Shown here one piece after another: positions 16,757 to 26,079 of a DNA stretch of 47,235 bases. Source of the DNA: Lewinellaceae bacterium (GTDB taxonomy: Bacteria > Bacteroidota > Bacteroidia > Chitinophagales > Saprospiraceae); NCBI GenBank assembly GCA_947476195.1, contig CANJPT010000019.1:1-47235 (forward strand). Reading direction: 5' to 3'. The notes under the pieces are model-generated. The model did no database searches and had not been told where the DNA came from. It was given only the letters and a program-made list of their open reading frames with translations. The position numbers and the translations under genes are program-made. The number at the start of each line of letters is the position of its first letter. The stretch's first letter is position 1.

Positions 16757-17082
16757 GATATTAGGCAGCTCGGAATTATGGTTCCGGGCAATTAAAGTCG
16801 CGAAGGTAACAGTTTGGGGAGGTTTGGGTTCATGGGAGGATCACAACTAGTCCAGGTTTTTTTCAGAAAAGAGTACCCGACCAAGCATCCCAACAAACAC
16901 TTTAAGCATCAGAAGTTCATTTAACAATTCAACCGCCTGTTGTATTGAAAAATCTTTTGACCTATTTCCTTGTTGCATTTGCTGCCTTACAGTCCCACCA
17001 AACCCAAGCCCAACATCTATTCTGGAAAGTTGATAAAGGAATAAGCTCACTAAGTACCGATGAACTACCAACTGTGTTTAGT
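16757..17082. other. Spacer between kch-like gene and metH, with a possible gene remnant
   Basis: Besides the metH promoter element it holds a + strand frame from a TTG at 16945. Its first 23 residues (MKNLLTYFLVAFAALQSHQT, then QAQ) look like a signal peptide ending at a plausible cleavage site, followed by HLFWKVDKGISSLSTDELP. From 17083 on the frame is merely antisense to the channel gene. No riboswitch or tRNA is visible. Confidence 0.35.
16801..16808 (-). promoter_or_regulatory. Probable -7 promoter element for metH
   Basis: On the minus strand it reads TACCTTCG, the same octamer as before hutH, 44 bases upstream of the metH start. Confidence 0.4.
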
Positions 17083-18060
17083 TTATTGGGCTTCCAGCAA
17101 TTCATGCGCACCAATGCGCCTCGTCAGCACCTTAGGCACCCCATTGGGCGCACGTTCAATAACCGGGCTAAACCGTGCATTCCAAACAATTTCATTGGCG
17201 GAATAAGATCGGCGGGCATGGACTACCTGCTGGGCGGTTTCGTCTGTACCTTTTACCAGCACCATGATCTCTGCATTTGCGTCTAAAATGTCCTGGAATA
17301 AAAAATTGTTGAGCGGGCTGTTCTCATCCAATGCGTGCACAATGGTCCAAGAGAGCGAAAAGAAACTTATTTTATTGATTTCCAGGCCTAAAGGATAAAA
17401 TTTTCGGCTCATAGAGCCATCTTCTTCACGCTGGTTAAAGGCCATCAATACCTGGACTTCGGTTTCAATGAGTTCGCTTTTACTTCCATTTCCCATGCGA
17501 AACATCAACGCATTCCCTGATTTGTAAGGAGAAACGAGCAAGTTTTCGCTAAAAATAATTTTGGCTGAAGGGCGTGAAAAACGCCCATACAACAAGCCAG
17601 TCATCAATGCAAAAGCCAGTAAGCCCATAAATGACTCGAGCGAAGCCAATATGCTGATCAGGTAGCCATTCGGACTGATATGGCCATATCCCACGGTTGT
17701 CAAGGTCTGGCTGCTAAAAAAGAAGGCCTGCATGAAATTCTGCTCGAAGGTACCCTGTATTACACCATTAAAATGCTCCACTCCTACAAGCAAATAAAGG
17801 AACGAAAATAAAATGTTGATGATAACAAAGAATGAAAAAAGAAGCCCCAGAAACCTCCCCCAAGGCATTGTAACGAGGAAATAATACGTGTTATCCCAAC
17901 GGCCTTTGGGCTGCCGTTCAACATTAAAAGAACCATCTGCATTCATCAAACGGCCATCCAGGGCTACATTTCGGCCAAAACCGAGCTCACGATCGAGTGG
18001 TTTGTTTTTAATTTTACGCAGCAAGGTGCTGAAGTTACTGTTATAATCTTTTTTAGTCAT
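17083..18060 (-). CDS. Inward-rectifier-type (KirBac-like) potassium channel
   Basis: The 325-residue protein has a cytoplasmic N-terminus with ELGFGRNVALDGRLMNADGSFNVER, a slide-helix region, an outer helix (about residues 68-92) and a pore loop with filter TVGYG at residues 122-126. An inner helix (about 132-160) follows, then a C-terminal beta-rich cytoplasmic domain (AKIIFSENLLVSPYKSGNALMFRMGN, split) as in Kir channels. Function is K+ conduction across the inner membrane, gated by the cytoplasmic domain. The selectivity filter is intact. It is transcribed divergently from the CRY-DASH gene with 64 bases between the two starts; no obvious promoter consensus is seen there. Confidence 0.9.
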   Translation of the reverse strand: MTKKDYNSNFSTLLRKIKNKPLDRELGFGRNVALDGRLMNADGSFNVERQPKGRWDNTYYFLVTMPWGRFLGLLFSFFVIINILFSFLYLLVGVEHFNGVIQGTFEQNFMQAFFFSSQTLTTVGYGHISPNGYLISILASLESFMGLLAFALMTGLLYGRFSRPSAKIIFSENLLVSPYKSGNALMFRMGNGSKSELIETEVQVLMAFNQREEDGSMSRKFYPLGLEINKISFFSLSWTIVHALDENSPLNNFLFQDILDANAEIMVLVKGTDETAQQVVHARRSYSANEIVWNARFSPVIERAPNGVPKVLTRRIGAHELLEAQ

Positions 18061-18124
18061 AAAAACTATTGTAAAAAAACCTCAATTGGCCAAACAAAAG
18101 GTCCTTCTTAAAGTTTAACTGAAT

Positions 18125-19534
18125 ATGAAACGACGTGCCATTGTTTGGTTCAGGCAAGACCTCCGCATTCATGATAACGAAGCGCTGACTTCAGCACTTA
18201 GAATGGCCGAAGAGGTGATACCTATTTATATTTTTGATGAGCGGATTTTTAAGGGAGAAACAAGTTTTGGATTCCCCAAAACGGGTATTCACCGTACAAA
18301 ATTCATACTTGAATGTGTAACTGACCTACGCGAGAATATTCAAAAGCTTGGCGGTCAGCTTTTAGTGCGCATCGGAAAGCCAGAAATTATTTTGGCCGAA
18401 ATGGCTCAACAGCTAAAAGCCTCCTGGGTTATCTGCAATCGGGAACGCACGCAAGAAGAGGTCCTGGTACAGGATAGCTTGGAGCAAAAACTTTGGGGCA
18501 TTGGCGTTGAGTTACTTTATTCGCGGGGTAAAATGCTATATCATACCCAGGACCTACCAGTACCTGTTCAGCATACTCCTGATGAATTTACACAGTTTCG
18601 AAAGGAGACGGAGCATATTACACCCGTGCGCACACCAATGCCTTCACCGGTTGCATTGCCCCCATTACCACCAAACCTTGAGCCAGGCGAACTACCCGAA
18701 CTGGCTGATTTTGGACATTCAACCTTAGCGTCTGATTCGCGTGCTGTACTGAATTTTAAAGGCGGCGAAACAGAAGCGCTACGCAGACTTCATCATTATT
18801 TTTGGGAAAAGGATCATGTAGCCCAGTATAAAGAAACCCGAAATGGGTTAATCGGAGCTGATTACTCTTCCAAATTTTCCCCATGGCTATCCCAGGGTTG
18901 CATATCCCCCAAATATATTTACCACGAACTCAAGCGATACGAACGCGAACGAGTCAGCAATGATAGTACCTACTGGCTGTTTTTTGAACTACTTTGGCGA
19001 GATTTTTTTCGCCTGATGGGAAAAAAGCATGGCAATCGGATCTTCCAAAAGGGAGGCATTCAGAAAAAAGACCAAGGTCTTTGGAAGAACAATCAGGAGA
19101 TGTTTGATCTCTGGGCCATCGGGAAAACAGGGGTTCCGTTTGTAGATGCCAATATGCGTGAACTTACAGCGACCGGATGGATGAGTAACAGGGGTCGCCA
19201 AAATGTAGCTTCATTCTTAGTGCGTGACCTGAAAGTAAACTGGCAAATGGGCGCCGAATACTTTGAAAGTCAATTGATCGACTATGACACCTGCAGTAAC
19301 TGGGGAAACTGGAATTATGTTGCTGGCGTAGGCAGTGATCCTCGGGAGGACCGCTATTTCAATATTCTAACCCAGGCAAAAAACTATGATCCACTAGGAG
19401 ACTACGTACGATTATGGTGCCCCGAACTTGCCAAAGTCCCTGTTGATAAAATTCACCGGCCCGATCTATTGACTCCCGACGAAAGCGCCCATTACCCGAA
19501 AGCCTTGGTCAATATTGGGAAATGGGCGCCCTAA
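18125..19534 (+). CDS. Cryptochrome DASH / photolyase family flavoprotein
   Basis: This 469-residue protein begins with the photolyase Rossmann domain (IVWFRQDLRIHDNEAL) and has the FAD domain with YSSKFSPWLSQGCISP, WLFFELLWRDFFRLM, NRGRQNVASFLVRDL and the DASH-type DYDTCSNWGNWNYVAGVGSDPREDRYFN (split: DYDTCSNWGNW, GVGSDPREDRYF). The GVGSDPR and SNRGRQNV context and length are characteristic of CRY-DASH proteins, which repair pyrimidine dimers in single-stranded DNA using blue light and may act as photoreceptors. Binding of MTHF as antenna is usual in the group but not provable here. It is divergent from the channel gene. Copy C of the dispersed repeat begins 10 bases after its stop. Confidence 0.95.
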   Translation: MKRRAIVWFRQDLRIHDNEALTSALRMAEEVIPIYIFDERIFKGETSFGFPKTGIHRTKFILECVTDLRENIQKLGGQLLVRIGKPEIILAEMAQQLKASWVICNRERTQEEVLVQDSLEQKLWGIGVELLYSRGKMLYHTQDLPVPVQHTPDEFTQFRKETEHITPVRTPMPSPVALPPLPPNLEPGELPELADFGHSTLASDSRAVLNFKGGETEALRRLHHYFWEKDHVAQYKETRNGLIGADYSSKFSPWLSQGCISPKYIYHELKRYERERVSNDSTYWLFFELLWRDFFRLMGKKHGNRIFQKGGIQKKDQGLWKNNQEMFDLWAIGKTGVPFVDANMRELTATGWMSNRGRQNVASFLVRDLKVNWQMGAEYFESQLIDYDTCSNWGNWNYVAGVGSDPREDRYFNILTQAKNYDPLGDYVRLWCPELAKVPVDKIHRPDLLTPDESAHYPKALVNIGKWAP

Positions 19535-19544
19535 AGGGTGACAA

Positions 19545-19712
19545 AGCGCTTGTTCAGGAATTAGATCTTGACTGAAAACGGGCAAATTTTATTTTATTAA
19601 CCGTTATCCCACTTCAAGCGGGATGCTGTATCGCTCGCATACGACTGCAAAATTTGCCTTGCCTGAAATAAAATCTGCTCGCTTTAGGCTCAAAAAAAAT
19701 CCCGAACAAGCA
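19545..19712 (+). repeat. Dispersed palindromic repeat, copy C
   Basis: It begins AGCGCTTGTTCAGGAATTAG and ends CCCGAACAAGCATT, with inner blocks CGACTGCAAAATTTGCCTTG and GCCTGAAATAAAATCTGCTC in common with copies A and B. It lies between the CRY-DASH stop and the 3' end of the acidic protein gene at 19731. The open frame inside it is not a gene. Confidence 0.82.
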
Positions 19713-19730
19713 TTTAATCAGAGACAGAAC

Positions 19731-20141
19731 TCAATAATCCGAATCATCCGGAATATTATTTGCATCCTCATCATTTCGGCGGGTCACAATAATATGATCA
19801 TCTTCATCCGTAGGACCGTCATCCAGGTCGTCATCGTCTTCGCCTAGCCCGTCGAATTCATCGTCCACTTCGACCTCAACATCGGTGATCTCTTCTTTAA
19901 GATGCCCCTCATCATCGAAGTCCTCGTCTTCTTTGACGATACGCTTCGCCTCGAGTATGGTCATGCGTATGAGATAATAAGTGTCATCGGTCTCGAAAGG
20001 GAGCGCAGACACTTTTTTACCATCCTTGTCGCTATACGTAACAAGGCTTTCGGAGTAACCCGAAGGATATTTTTGCTTTACAAGCCGGGCAATGTCCTCT
20101 GAAAGGGCATTGTAATCTTTGACAACGCGTTTTTTAGCCAA
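19731..20141 (-). CDS. Small protein with strongly acidic tail, function unknown
   Basis: The 136-residue product has a basic first part (MAKKRVVKDYNALSEDIARL) and a middle with a strand-like pattern (SLVTYSDKDGKKVSALPFETDDTYYLIRMTI). From about residue 75 it is dominated by Asp and Glu (EDEDFDDEGHLKEE, GEDDDDLDDGPTDEDD). There is no signal peptide or membrane helix, so it is cytoplasmic. Similar short acidic-tailed proteins without assigned function occur in Bacteroidota, but I cannot name a family. A good promoter element (TAAATTTG on the minus strand, 20211-20218) lies 69 bases before the start, supporting a real gene. Confidence 0.75.
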   Translation of the reverse strand: MAKKRVVKDYNALSEDIARLVKQKYPSGYSESLVTYSDKDGKKVSALPFETDDTYYLIRMTILEAKRIVKEDEDFDDEGHLKEEITDVEVEVDDEFDGLGEDDDDLDDGPTDEDDHIIVTRRNDEDANNIPDDSDY

Positions 20142-20210
20142 GGTCAGGGTGAGTTTTGGTTTTGATAATCAGTACACTAAAAATTTTGGCACTTCTGCTT
20201 CTATTGGCGG

Positions 20211-20218
20211 CAAATTTA
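20211..20218 (-). promoter_or_regulatory. -7 promoter element for the acidic small protein
   Basis: On the minus strand it reads TAAATTTG, an exact TAnnTTTG match. Confidence 0.5.
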
Positions 20219-20312
20219 TGGGGCTGAATTTTAAACACACAAACTTTTTTTAAAAGAATGAGCTCAATCAACTTTTTATTTTTTTGTGTATCCGATTCCC
20301 GCGCCTCCGTTC

Positions 20313-20320
20313 TACCTTTC
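20313..20320 (+). promoter_or_regulatory. Possible -7 element for the 1080-residue T9SS protein
   Basis: TACCTTTC is one base off TAnnTTTG and lies 23 bases before the ATG at 20344. Confidence 0.3.
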
Positions 20321-20343
20321 GCACGAAATAAAATGATCTAAAC

Positions 20344-23300
20344 ATGCGCCAACTAACTATTTTCATTGTCGTTTTTACCTGCCGGGTTTTTTCTTTACAG
20401 GCTCAGGTTGCCCTTCTTAACGAAAATTTTAATGCCTGCAATTTACCAGCTGGCTGGCAGGTAAACATTACCGGCAATCAAAATCCGGTATGGTATGTTG
20501 GCAATTCGGTCCAAAACACCCACAACAATGGCCAAAGTATGAACGGTTCGTGCTTTTTATTTATTGATGATGATGCCACTGGCGATCAAACCCCAGGTTA
20601 CATCCTTGACTTTGTTTCCCCCGTCTTTGACGCATCGCAACAACCGACCATCGAACTTTCTGTGGATGTACACTATCGCGATTGGAATAGTGCTGGTGAA
20701 AGTTTTGAGGTACTGGTAACAGATGGCACAGATGAAACCCTCATTCGTCGTTATGACAATAATCACGCCACCGGTAATAATCTGTATGAATTTGAAACGC
20801 TAGTGTTCGACCTTTCGATCCTAACTAAATCGCCCAATGCCCGCCTGATATTCCGTTACAATGATGCAGGTAGCTTCAATTGGTGGGCGGGGATCGACAA
20901 CCTCTCGGTGACCGGAAAGGGGCAAGGTACAAATGTTGTGGCCGAATCTTTTAATGGGTGTGAAAAACCTGCTGGTTGGGAAACAAAAATCGTGGCTGGA
21001 GTAGATGATTGGAAGTTTGGCGTAATCACAGAAGGTGCCGCACTCAACGGAGGCAATTCTATGGACGGCTCTTGTTTCGCATTTTTCGACGACGATCTAT
21101 TGGGGCAGGATACCCCTTTTTCCGTGGTACGCCTGCTGTCTCCTTGGTTTGATGGCAGTCAGTTTGGGCAGTTCAATCTTGACTTTGATGTTATTTTGCG
21201 CTACAATAAAGAAAAAATTGGCGTAATCGTTCAAAATGGTTTTGGGGAGGAATTTCTGGTCAGGGAATCTTCCGGCAATGTAGGTGGACCTTATTTCTCA
21301 AACTATTTTCACTCAATTCTTGACTTATCACCTTATCGCTCGCAGCAAATGCGGGTTATTTTTGAATTTGACGATGGCAAGGCTTGGGGCTGGTGGGCTG
21401 GTATCGACAACGTAAAAATTACTGGCAGCGGTACGGCAAACGATATTTGCAGCAATGCTCAGCAACTTTTTACCGGACTAAGCTGCCAATCCGGCAATAA
21501 TACAAACGCCTTGTTTGATGGCCCGGCCTCCACCTGTGTTGAAAAAAGCGTGGGTGGCTTATGGTATACCTGGACCGCTGACTTTACGGGCACTGCTAAA
21601 TTTTCAACCGACGCTACATTCAACGATGTGGTAAATGTTTTCACAGGCGACTGTATTATCCTGCAACCCTTGCTATGCAATAACCGAGATGAACATGGGT
21701 TTACGGGTGAAAGCACTTATTTACCTGTCCAAAACGGCACAACTTATCTCTTTCGGGTGAGCGGACGAGAAGGCGGCTTTGGTATTGCTCGTGGTAATCT
21801 GTGCGTGGCTATTGATCAGGTTGTGGCTTCTCCCGTAACTCCAACGAACGACGATTGTGCAAATGCACTTCCACTCGTGGTAGATGGTATATGCTTGAAT
21901 GGCAGCAATTTAAACGCAAACTCCTCTCCAACCCTGCCATCTTTCAATGTACTGGCAAGGCATGATGTGTGGTATGCATTCAAGGCTCCAGTACTCAATC
22001 CCAACGAGGTGCTGGAATTTAAGAGCAATGCCAATTTTTCTGATGTCATTACGGTATATTCAGGCAGCTGCGACACCATGATTGAAGTGGCCTCCAACTT
22101 CAAAGGCAGTTTACTTGAACTATCTGGTTTAACGGCAGACGAAACTTATCTGGTTCAGATCTCTGGCAGTTTTGCCTCGATAGAAGGCTCTTTATGCCCA
22201 CAGATCTTAAAGAAAAGCCTGAATGCTCCAGCCAACGACCACTGTGAATCAGCCATTCCAATTAATCTTGGAGGAGCTTGCACGGAAGGTAGTAATGTCG
22301 GTGCAACAAAATCCGGCCTCACCCCACCTTGTGTTGTTTCCATTGCCAGTGATGTATGGTACCGTTTTATTGCACCAAATTCTGGCTCTGTTCGGCTCAA
22401 CACAGGAGCTGACTTTCCCCATATTCTGGCAATTTGGAAAGGCGATTGTAGTAATTTTCAAAATGTCCTTTGTGTCGAAAATCCTTTGCACTGTGATGGG
22501 TTCCTGACACTTGGAGCACTCTCCGCAGGTGAGACCTATTATCTACAAATCGCTTCACAAAGCGCTGCTTCTGGCGGTCAAACGGGTAGTTTTTGTCTGC
22601 AAATATTAGATGGTTCCCAACAAGCACCTTTTGTGGCCATCAGCTTACAAGTTGAAGAAAAATGTATCAGCACCAATATTACAGAACTTAAGATTGACGC
22701 AAAGGGAGGCATTCCACCCTACACCTTCAGCGGCACATCCAACGGTCAAATACTGGCTTCCGGGGAGACCTATCTAGTAGTGGTGACAGATGCAATCGGT
22801 TGCGAAAAAGCACTTACAGGTACAACAAATGATTGTGAGGCGGTCGTTTGTGCGGTCGCGGGAACACTTACCGTGCTACAACCAAGCTGCTACAACGTTG
22901 CCAATGGCGCACTGGCTGTAATGGTTAGCGGCGGAACAGGCCCATACACCTACCACTGGTCGAACGCTGCTACGACAGCTGAAATTAGTAACCTCGGAGC
23001 TGGAGCGTACACTTCCACCGTGACGGATGCCTTTGGATGCGATGTCGTACTCACTTCTACCCTGGTTAACCCGGCAGCGATTACGGGAGTTCCCACCAGC
23101 ATCGAGCAGCCGCATCAGGGCCAAAGCGACGGGGCAATTTTCCTTGATATTGCTGGCGGAAATGGCTTGTTTAGTTATGCTTGGCTGCAAAATGGATTAC
23201 CATTTGTGAATGCTGAAGATCTTACCAATGCACCGGCTGGCGACTACACCATCGTTATTACGGATGGCAATGGCTGTACGGCTTCATTTGATTTTATTTT

Positions 23301-23586
23301 GACAGAAACCGTTGGAAACCAGGATGTTTCGACAGCATTTTTCACCGAGATATTCCCCAATCCTGCACAGGAAAAGGCTTGGTTAGCAGTTGCTTTTCCC
23401 AAACCCCAAACGCTACACCTCACCTTATTGGATCCCGCTGGCCGGGTACTTAGCACCTGGTCGGTACGGGATGTGACGGAGCAAAATATTCCGCTGGATT
23501 TAAAACATTTGCCAGCCGGAGTCTATCAGTTGCTGATCCGAACGGAGAAAGAGATGTTGGTGGAGCAAGTGGTGATAGGGAAGTAG
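20344..23586 (+). CDS. Large T9SS-secreted multidomain surface protein
   Basis: This 1080-residue protein starts with a signal peptide (LTIFIVVFTCRVFSLQAQ). Two jelly-roll domains of the choice-of-anchor J type follow (about residues 25-190 and 195-360), each ending in WWAGIDN. Then come three copies of a 130-residue domain (about 363-500, 500-635, 636-765), each starting NDxC and containing W(Y)xW/F, FxDV/I and GDC. Two or three SprB-like repeats come next (GGTGPYTYHWSNAATTAEIS, GAYTSTVTDAFGC). The end is a type A sorting domain (EIFPNPAQEKAWLAV ... LPAGVYQLLIRTEKEMLVEQVVIG). It should be exported by Sec and then the type IX system to the cell surface. Ligand unknown. It is convergent with the prolyl oligopeptidase gene. 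Confidence 0.9.
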   Translation: MRQLTIFIVVFTCRVFSLQAQVALLNENFNACNLPAGWQVNITGNQNPVWYVGNSVQNTHNNGQSMNGSCFLFIDDDATGDQTPGYILDFVSPVFDASQQPTIELSVDVHYRDWNSAGESFEVLVTDGTDETLIRRYDNNHATGNNLYEFETLVFDLSILTKSPNARLIFRYNDAGSFNWWAGIDNLSVTGKGQGTNVVAESFNGCEKPAGWETKIVAGVDDWKFGVITEGAALNGGNSMDGSCFAFFDDDLLGQDTPFSVVRLLSPWFDGSQFGQFNLDFDVILRYNKEKIGVIVQNGFGEEFLVRESSGNVGGPYFSNYFHSILDLSPYRSQQMRVIFEFDDGKAWGWWAGIDNVKITGSGTANDICSNAQQLFTGLSCQSGNNTNALFDGPASTCVEKSVGGLWYTWTADFTGTAKFSTDATFNDVVNVFTGDCIILQPLLCNNRDEHGFTGESTYLPVQNGTTYLFRVSGREGGFGIARGNLCVAIDQVVASPVTPTNDDCANALPLVVDGICLNGSNLNANSSPTLPSFNVLARHDVWYAFKAPVLNPNEVLEFKSNANFSDVITVYSGSCDTMIEVASNFKGSLLELSGLTADETYLVQISGSFASIEGSLCPQILKKSLNAPANDHCESAIPINLGGACTEGSNVGATKSGLTPPCVVSIASDVWYRFIAPNSGSVRLNTGADFPHILAIWKGDCSNFQNVLCVENPLHCDGFLTLGALSAGETYYLQIASQSAASGGQTGSFCLQILDGSQQAPFVAISLQVEEKCISTNITELKIDAKGGIPPYTFSGTSNGQILASGETYLVVVTDAIGCEKALTGTTNDCEAVVCAVAGTLTVLQPSCYNVANGALAVMVSGGTGPYTYHWSNAATTAEISNLGAGAYTSTVTDAFGCDVVLTSTLVNPAAITGVPTSIEQPHQGQSDGAIFLDIAGGNGLFSYAWLQNGLPFVNAEDLTNAPAGDYTIVITDGNGCTASFDFILTETVGNQDVSTAFFTEIFPNPAQEKAWLAVAFPKPQTLHLTLLDPAGRVLSTWSVRDVTEQNIPLDLKHLPAGVYQLLIRTEKEMLVEQVVIGK

Positions 23587-23690
23587 ATCTTAATTGTAAA
23601 AACGCATGGAAATTAAGTTCAAACTGGACATTAATCCTGATTCATGAGCGGTTTTATGGTAAATCTGGCAATTTAATTGGTGATAATTTA

Positions 23691-23808
23691 GCGGGAGAAT
23701 AGGAGAACGGGAGAACAGAAAAAATCAGTTTGCACAAAATTCTTTACACGCCCAGGCCTTCGCGGTTTTACATTTTCCTGTTCTCCTGTTTAAATCCTCT
23801 TCTCCTGC
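23691..23808. repeat. Imperfect inverted repeat between convergent genes
   Basis: A G/A-rich arm (23691-23720, with GGGAGAACAG) faces a C/T-rich arm (23775-23808, with CTGTTCTCC). Pairing is interrupted by several bases. It lies between the stops of the T9SS gene and the prolyl oligopeptidase gene and may help termination. Confidence 0.45.
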
Positions 23809-23830
23809 TTAGCTCCTAAATAGGAAAGCG

Positions 23831-26005
23831 CTACCCCTTAATATCGCCATAGATTACCTGCATTTTCATGTTGAAGAACATAAAAGACAATATGTCGGAT
23901 GCTTCTTCAATCTGCTTGGAGGTTGGTTTGCCGGCTCCATGTCCTGCGCTGGTTTCGATACGGATCAGGGTTGGGTTTGTGCCTTGCTGGTTTTCCTGTA
24001 AGGTAGCGGCAAACTTGAAGGAGTGCGCAGGCACCACCCGGTCATCGTGATCAGCTGTGGTGATCATAGTGGCTGGATAAGCCGTTTTTTTCACATTGTG
24101 TAGTGGCGAATATTTGATCAGGCATGGAAAGTCTTCCGCATTGTCTGAGCGGCCATAATCAGTAGCCCAAGCATAACCAATAGTAAACTGGTGATAACGC
24201 ATCATATCAAGCACCCCAACTGCGGGGAAACAAACCCCGAATAAATCGGGACGCTGGGTCATGCAGGCGCCGACAAGCAGACCGCCATTTGAACCACCCT
24301 GAATCGCAAGCCGTGGAGGCGAGGTATATTTTTTCTCGATCAGAAACTGTGCTGCTCCTATGAAATCATCAAATACATTTTGCTTTTGGCATTTGGTTCC
24401 TGACTTATGCCATTTTTCGCCGAATTCACCCCCGCCCCGAATGTTTGCTACAGCAAAAATACCATTATTTTCGAGCAAAGCAGCCTTGGAAGGGCTAAAA
24501 GTAGGGGTAATGCTGATGTTAAAACCTCCATAGCCGTAAAGCAACGTAGGGTTCTGGCCGTCGTAAGCGATGTTCTTCTTACGCGTGATAAACATAGGCA
24601 CTTTGGTGCCGTCTTTACTCGCGTACCATACCTGTTCTGTGGTAAAAAGATCCGGGTTGAAATCGATCTTCGGCGCCTTGAACACCTTGATTTCCATGGT
24701 ATTCATATCCAGACTATAAATAGTATTTGGCCGCAAGAAGGAGGTGAAGGAGAAGAAAGCCATCTGATCCTTTGGTTTGCCAGTCAACCCGTTCACGGTG
24801 CCAATTTCAGGCAATTTAACTTCCTGAATAAGTTTGCCTGCCAGATCAAACACCCGAAGACTGCTGGAGGCATTGTGCAGATAAGAACATACGATCTTTC
24901 CGCCACAGATTTCAGCACTTTGCAGTACGTCTGCAGGGTCTTCCGGGATAAGGATTTCCCAGTTGGCCGATTCCGGCTTTTCCGGATTGACCAGCATGAG
25001 GTGTTGGTTTGGCGCATCGTGATTGGTAAGGATCAGCAGTTTGTTGTCGATGTTATCGACTACGGCAAAATCTTTTTCATAAGTGGTAACAATGGGTACA
25101 AAAGCCACATTGGCTTTGGTCAGATCCTTGACATAGATGGCATTTCCGCTGGTACTTTCCCAGCCCGAAACTACCAGAAAATGCTCATCATCCGTGGTAG
25201 AACCTCCAAAAGACCGATCCGGGTGAGCTTTATCGGCATACACCAGCTTGTCGGCGGATTGTGCCGTACCGAGTTTGTGGAAATAAACTGCACCGAATTT
25301 ATTGGCTGCTTTTAGCTCGTCGCCTTTTTTAGGCTCTGGGAAGTGGGTATAATAAAACCCATCTCCCTGCCAGGCAATGCCACTAAATTTCACCCATTTG
25401 ATCTCGTCGGTGCGCATTTCACCGGTCTGAAGGTCTTTTACGACGATGGTACGCCAATCAGAGCCGCCAACAGACGTGGAATAAGCGAGATAGTGTCCGT
25501 CCTGAGAAAAACCCAATTCTCCAAGAGATGTGGTCCCGTCTGTGCTGAATTTATTGGGATCCAGCACCGTTTCAGCATTGCTGTTCAGGTTGTCTTGAAC
25601 ATAGAGGACGCTTTGATTTTGGAGCCCATCATTTTTAAAAAAGTAAAATTTGCCTCCTTCTTTAAAGGGTGGAGCGTATTTTTCGTAGTCAAAGATCTGT
25701 TCCAGACGGGCTTTTACTTTATCGCGGAAAGGGATCTGGCTAAGATATCCATTGGTGACAATGTTTTGGCGGGTCACCCACTCCTTGGTTTCAGCACTTT
25801 GGTCTTCTTCGAGCCAACGGAAAGGATCGGATATCGTGGTACCCTGATAATTATCTGACACGGTCGTGTCTTTCCGGGTAGCGGGATAAGTCACGGGAAT
25901 CTGTTTAAAATCCATGGTTTTATTGCTTGGAGCTTTAGTTCCTGCGTCGCAGGCGAACAGAATGGTTATGGAAGCGATGCTTAACAAGGCGAAGAGAAAT
26001 TTCAT
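23831..26005 (-). CDS. Prolyl oligopeptidase (S9A) lipoprotein
   Basis: I take the ATG at 26003-26005; a TTG two codons upstream is less likely. The 724-residue product begins with a lipoprotein signal ending LFAC, so Cys19 should be lipidated. It then has the S9A N-terminal segment (DPFRWLEEDQSAETKEWV), a seven-bladed propeller and the alpha/beta hydrolase domain with GGSNGG (Ser572), TTADHDDRVVPAHS (Asp) and SAGHGAGKP (His). It should cleave after proline in short peptides and be anchored in the periplasm or at the outer membrane. The catalytic triad is complete. A long antisense frame at 24407-25315 is a shadow. The neighbour at 26080 is divergent. Confidence 0.95.
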   Translation of the reverse strand: MKFLFALLSIASITILFACDAGTKAPSNKTMDFKQIPVTYPATRKDTTVSDNYQGTTISDPFRWLEEDQSAETKEWVTRQNIVTNGYLSQIPFRDKVKARLEQIFDYEKYAPPFKEGGKFYFFKNDGLQNQSVLYVQDNLNSNAETVLDPNKFSTDGTTSLGELGFSQDGHYLAYSTSVGGSDWRTIVVKDLQTGEMRTDEIKWVKFSGIAWQGDGFYYTHFPEPKKGDELKAANKFGAVYFHKLGTAQSADKLVYADKAHPDRSFGGSTTDDEHFLVVSGWESTSGNAIYVKDLTKANVAFVPIVTTYEKDFAVVDNIDNKLLILTNHDAPNQHLMLVNPEKPESANWEILIPEDPADVLQSAEICGGKIVCSYLHNASSSLRVFDLAGKLIQEVKLPEIGTVNGLTGKPKDQMAFFSFTSFLRPNTIYSLDMNTMEIKVFKAPKIDFNPDLFTTEQVWYASKDGTKVPMFITRKKNIAYDGQNPTLLYGYGGFNISITPTFSPSKAALLENNGIFAVANIRGGGEFGEKWHKSGTKCQKQNVFDDFIGAAQFLIEKKYTSPPRLAIQGGSNGGLLVGACMTQRPDLFGVCFPAVGVLDMMRYHQFTIGYAWATDYGRSDNAEDFPCLIKYSPLHNVKKTAYPATMITTADHDDRVVPAHSFKFAATLQENQQGTNPTLIRIETSAGHGAGKPTSKQIEEASDILSFMFFNMKMQVIYGDIKG

Positions 26006-26054
26006 AAACAACGTTGGTTAAAAAAATGCGATGCGAAAAACCGCAAACCCCGCT

Positions 26055-26062
26055 TACTTTTG
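26055..26062 (+). promoter_or_regulatory. -7 promoter element for the 26080 gene and murB
   Basis: TACTTTTG, an exact TAnnTTTG match, 17 bases before the ATG at 26080. Confidence 0.5.
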
Positions 26063-26079
26063 CCAGAAAATAGACAAAA

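Noticed and set aside
16757-16850. Possible cobalamin or SAM riboswitch before metH
   Set aside because: The leader is short (about 40 bases from the promoter element) and I find no B12-box or SAM-type conserved core.
24407-25315. 302-codon open frame antisense to the prolyl oligopeptidase gene
   Set aside because: It lies wholly inside a gene with complete catalytic motifs, has no signal or family motif and reads as a reverse-strand shadow.
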